NCBI GenBank assembly: GCA_946647055.1
Contig: CAMPCT010000134.1
Span: 1 to 6,090 of the forward strand
Direction of reading: 5' to 3'
Source: an uncultured Atopobium sp.
GTDB lineage: Bacteria > Actinomycetota > Coriobacteriia > Coriobacteriales > Atopobiaceae
DNA length: 6,090 nucleotides
Positions 5,991 to 6,090 of this stretch are shown one piece after another (position 1 is the stretch's first letter; each line of letters starts with the position of its first letter). The notes below the pieces were generated by a model that was not told the DNA's origin, made no database searches, and saw only the letters and a program-made list of their open reading frames with translations. Position numbers and translations under genes: made by a program.

Positions 5991-6035
5991 TTTGACTCAC
6001 CCTCCGGGGCAGGTCACGATGGGGAGTACGGAATG

Positions 6036-6064
6036 TGAGACAAGGGGACAGGTGATTCGTCTCA
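6036..6064. repeat. Palindromic intergenic repeat (REP-like), TGAGAC...GTCTCA
   Basis: A 29-bp element begins TGAGACAAGGGGACAGG and ends GTCTCA. The terminal 6-bp arms are perfect inverted repeats and the core is the non-symmetric GGGGACAGGTGATTC. From memory, it resembles a dispersed family of short intergenic elements with the same ends and a GGGGAC(A/G)GGT-type core, found in many Firmicutes and Coriobacteriia genomes and often linked to Y1 (REP-associated) transposases. No transposase is visible here. Confidence 0.5.
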
Positions 6065-6090
6065 GTCGGGCGGGGCCTTGGCACCCACTC

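Noticed and set aside
5992..6020. Plus-strand TTGACT as a -35 for a divergent promoter
   Set aside because: TTGACT is a good -35, but the hexamer 17 bp on (CACGAT) matches TATAAT at only three positions, and no plus-strand gene start follows within the window.
6052..6090. Possible plus-strand gene starting GTG at 6052 after AAGGGG, open to the right edge
   Set aside because: Only 13 codons are visible, and the apparent ribosome site and start are part of the REP-like palindrome. There is nothing to support coding.

Overview
The window looks like chromosomal DNA from a high-G+C actinobacterium, most likely a gut coriobacterium (Eggerthellaceae-like). This rests on three things: a LuxR-type regulator fused to a twelve-helix membrane domain, a very large exported protein of fibronectin type III (FN3) domains plus Ala-rich helical modules, and the strong G+C bias at third codon positions. 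The assignment is an inference from gene families; no marker gene is present.

Both genes lie on the minus strand, so transcription runs from high to low coordinates. (1) 5938-6090 is the upstream region of the regulator. It holds a palindromic repeat resembling known dispersed intergenic elements (6036-6064), a good -10 hexamer (5971-5976) and a small inverted repeat overlapping it. (2) 4411-5937 (or 5958) encodes the complete membrane-bound LuxR-family regulator. (3) 4302-4410 is a 109-bp gap, the most structured part of the window. A perfect 10-bp hairpin sits over the regulator's stop codon. Five bases further on begins one arm of a perfect 11-bp inverted repeat, whose other arm covers the start codon of the next gene. 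(4) 1-4301 is a single uninterrupted reading frame of at least 1433 codons that runs off the left edge. It encodes a signal sequence, about eight FN3-like domains, about five related helical repeats, a FIVAR-like module, and the first residues of what looks like a further surface-protein repeat.

The simplest reading is a sensor-regulator next to a large cell-surface adhesin or scaffold gene, with a leader between them that may gate adhesin expression. The sequence suggests, but does not prove, that the regulator controls the adhesin. The most interesting signal is the 11-bp inverted repeat. It could be an RNA stem that hides the start codon in read-through transcripts, or a pair of sites flanking a small invertible promoter. 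No recombinase, RNA gene, CRISPR array or insertion sequence was seen. No gene-free stretch exceeds about 155 bp.
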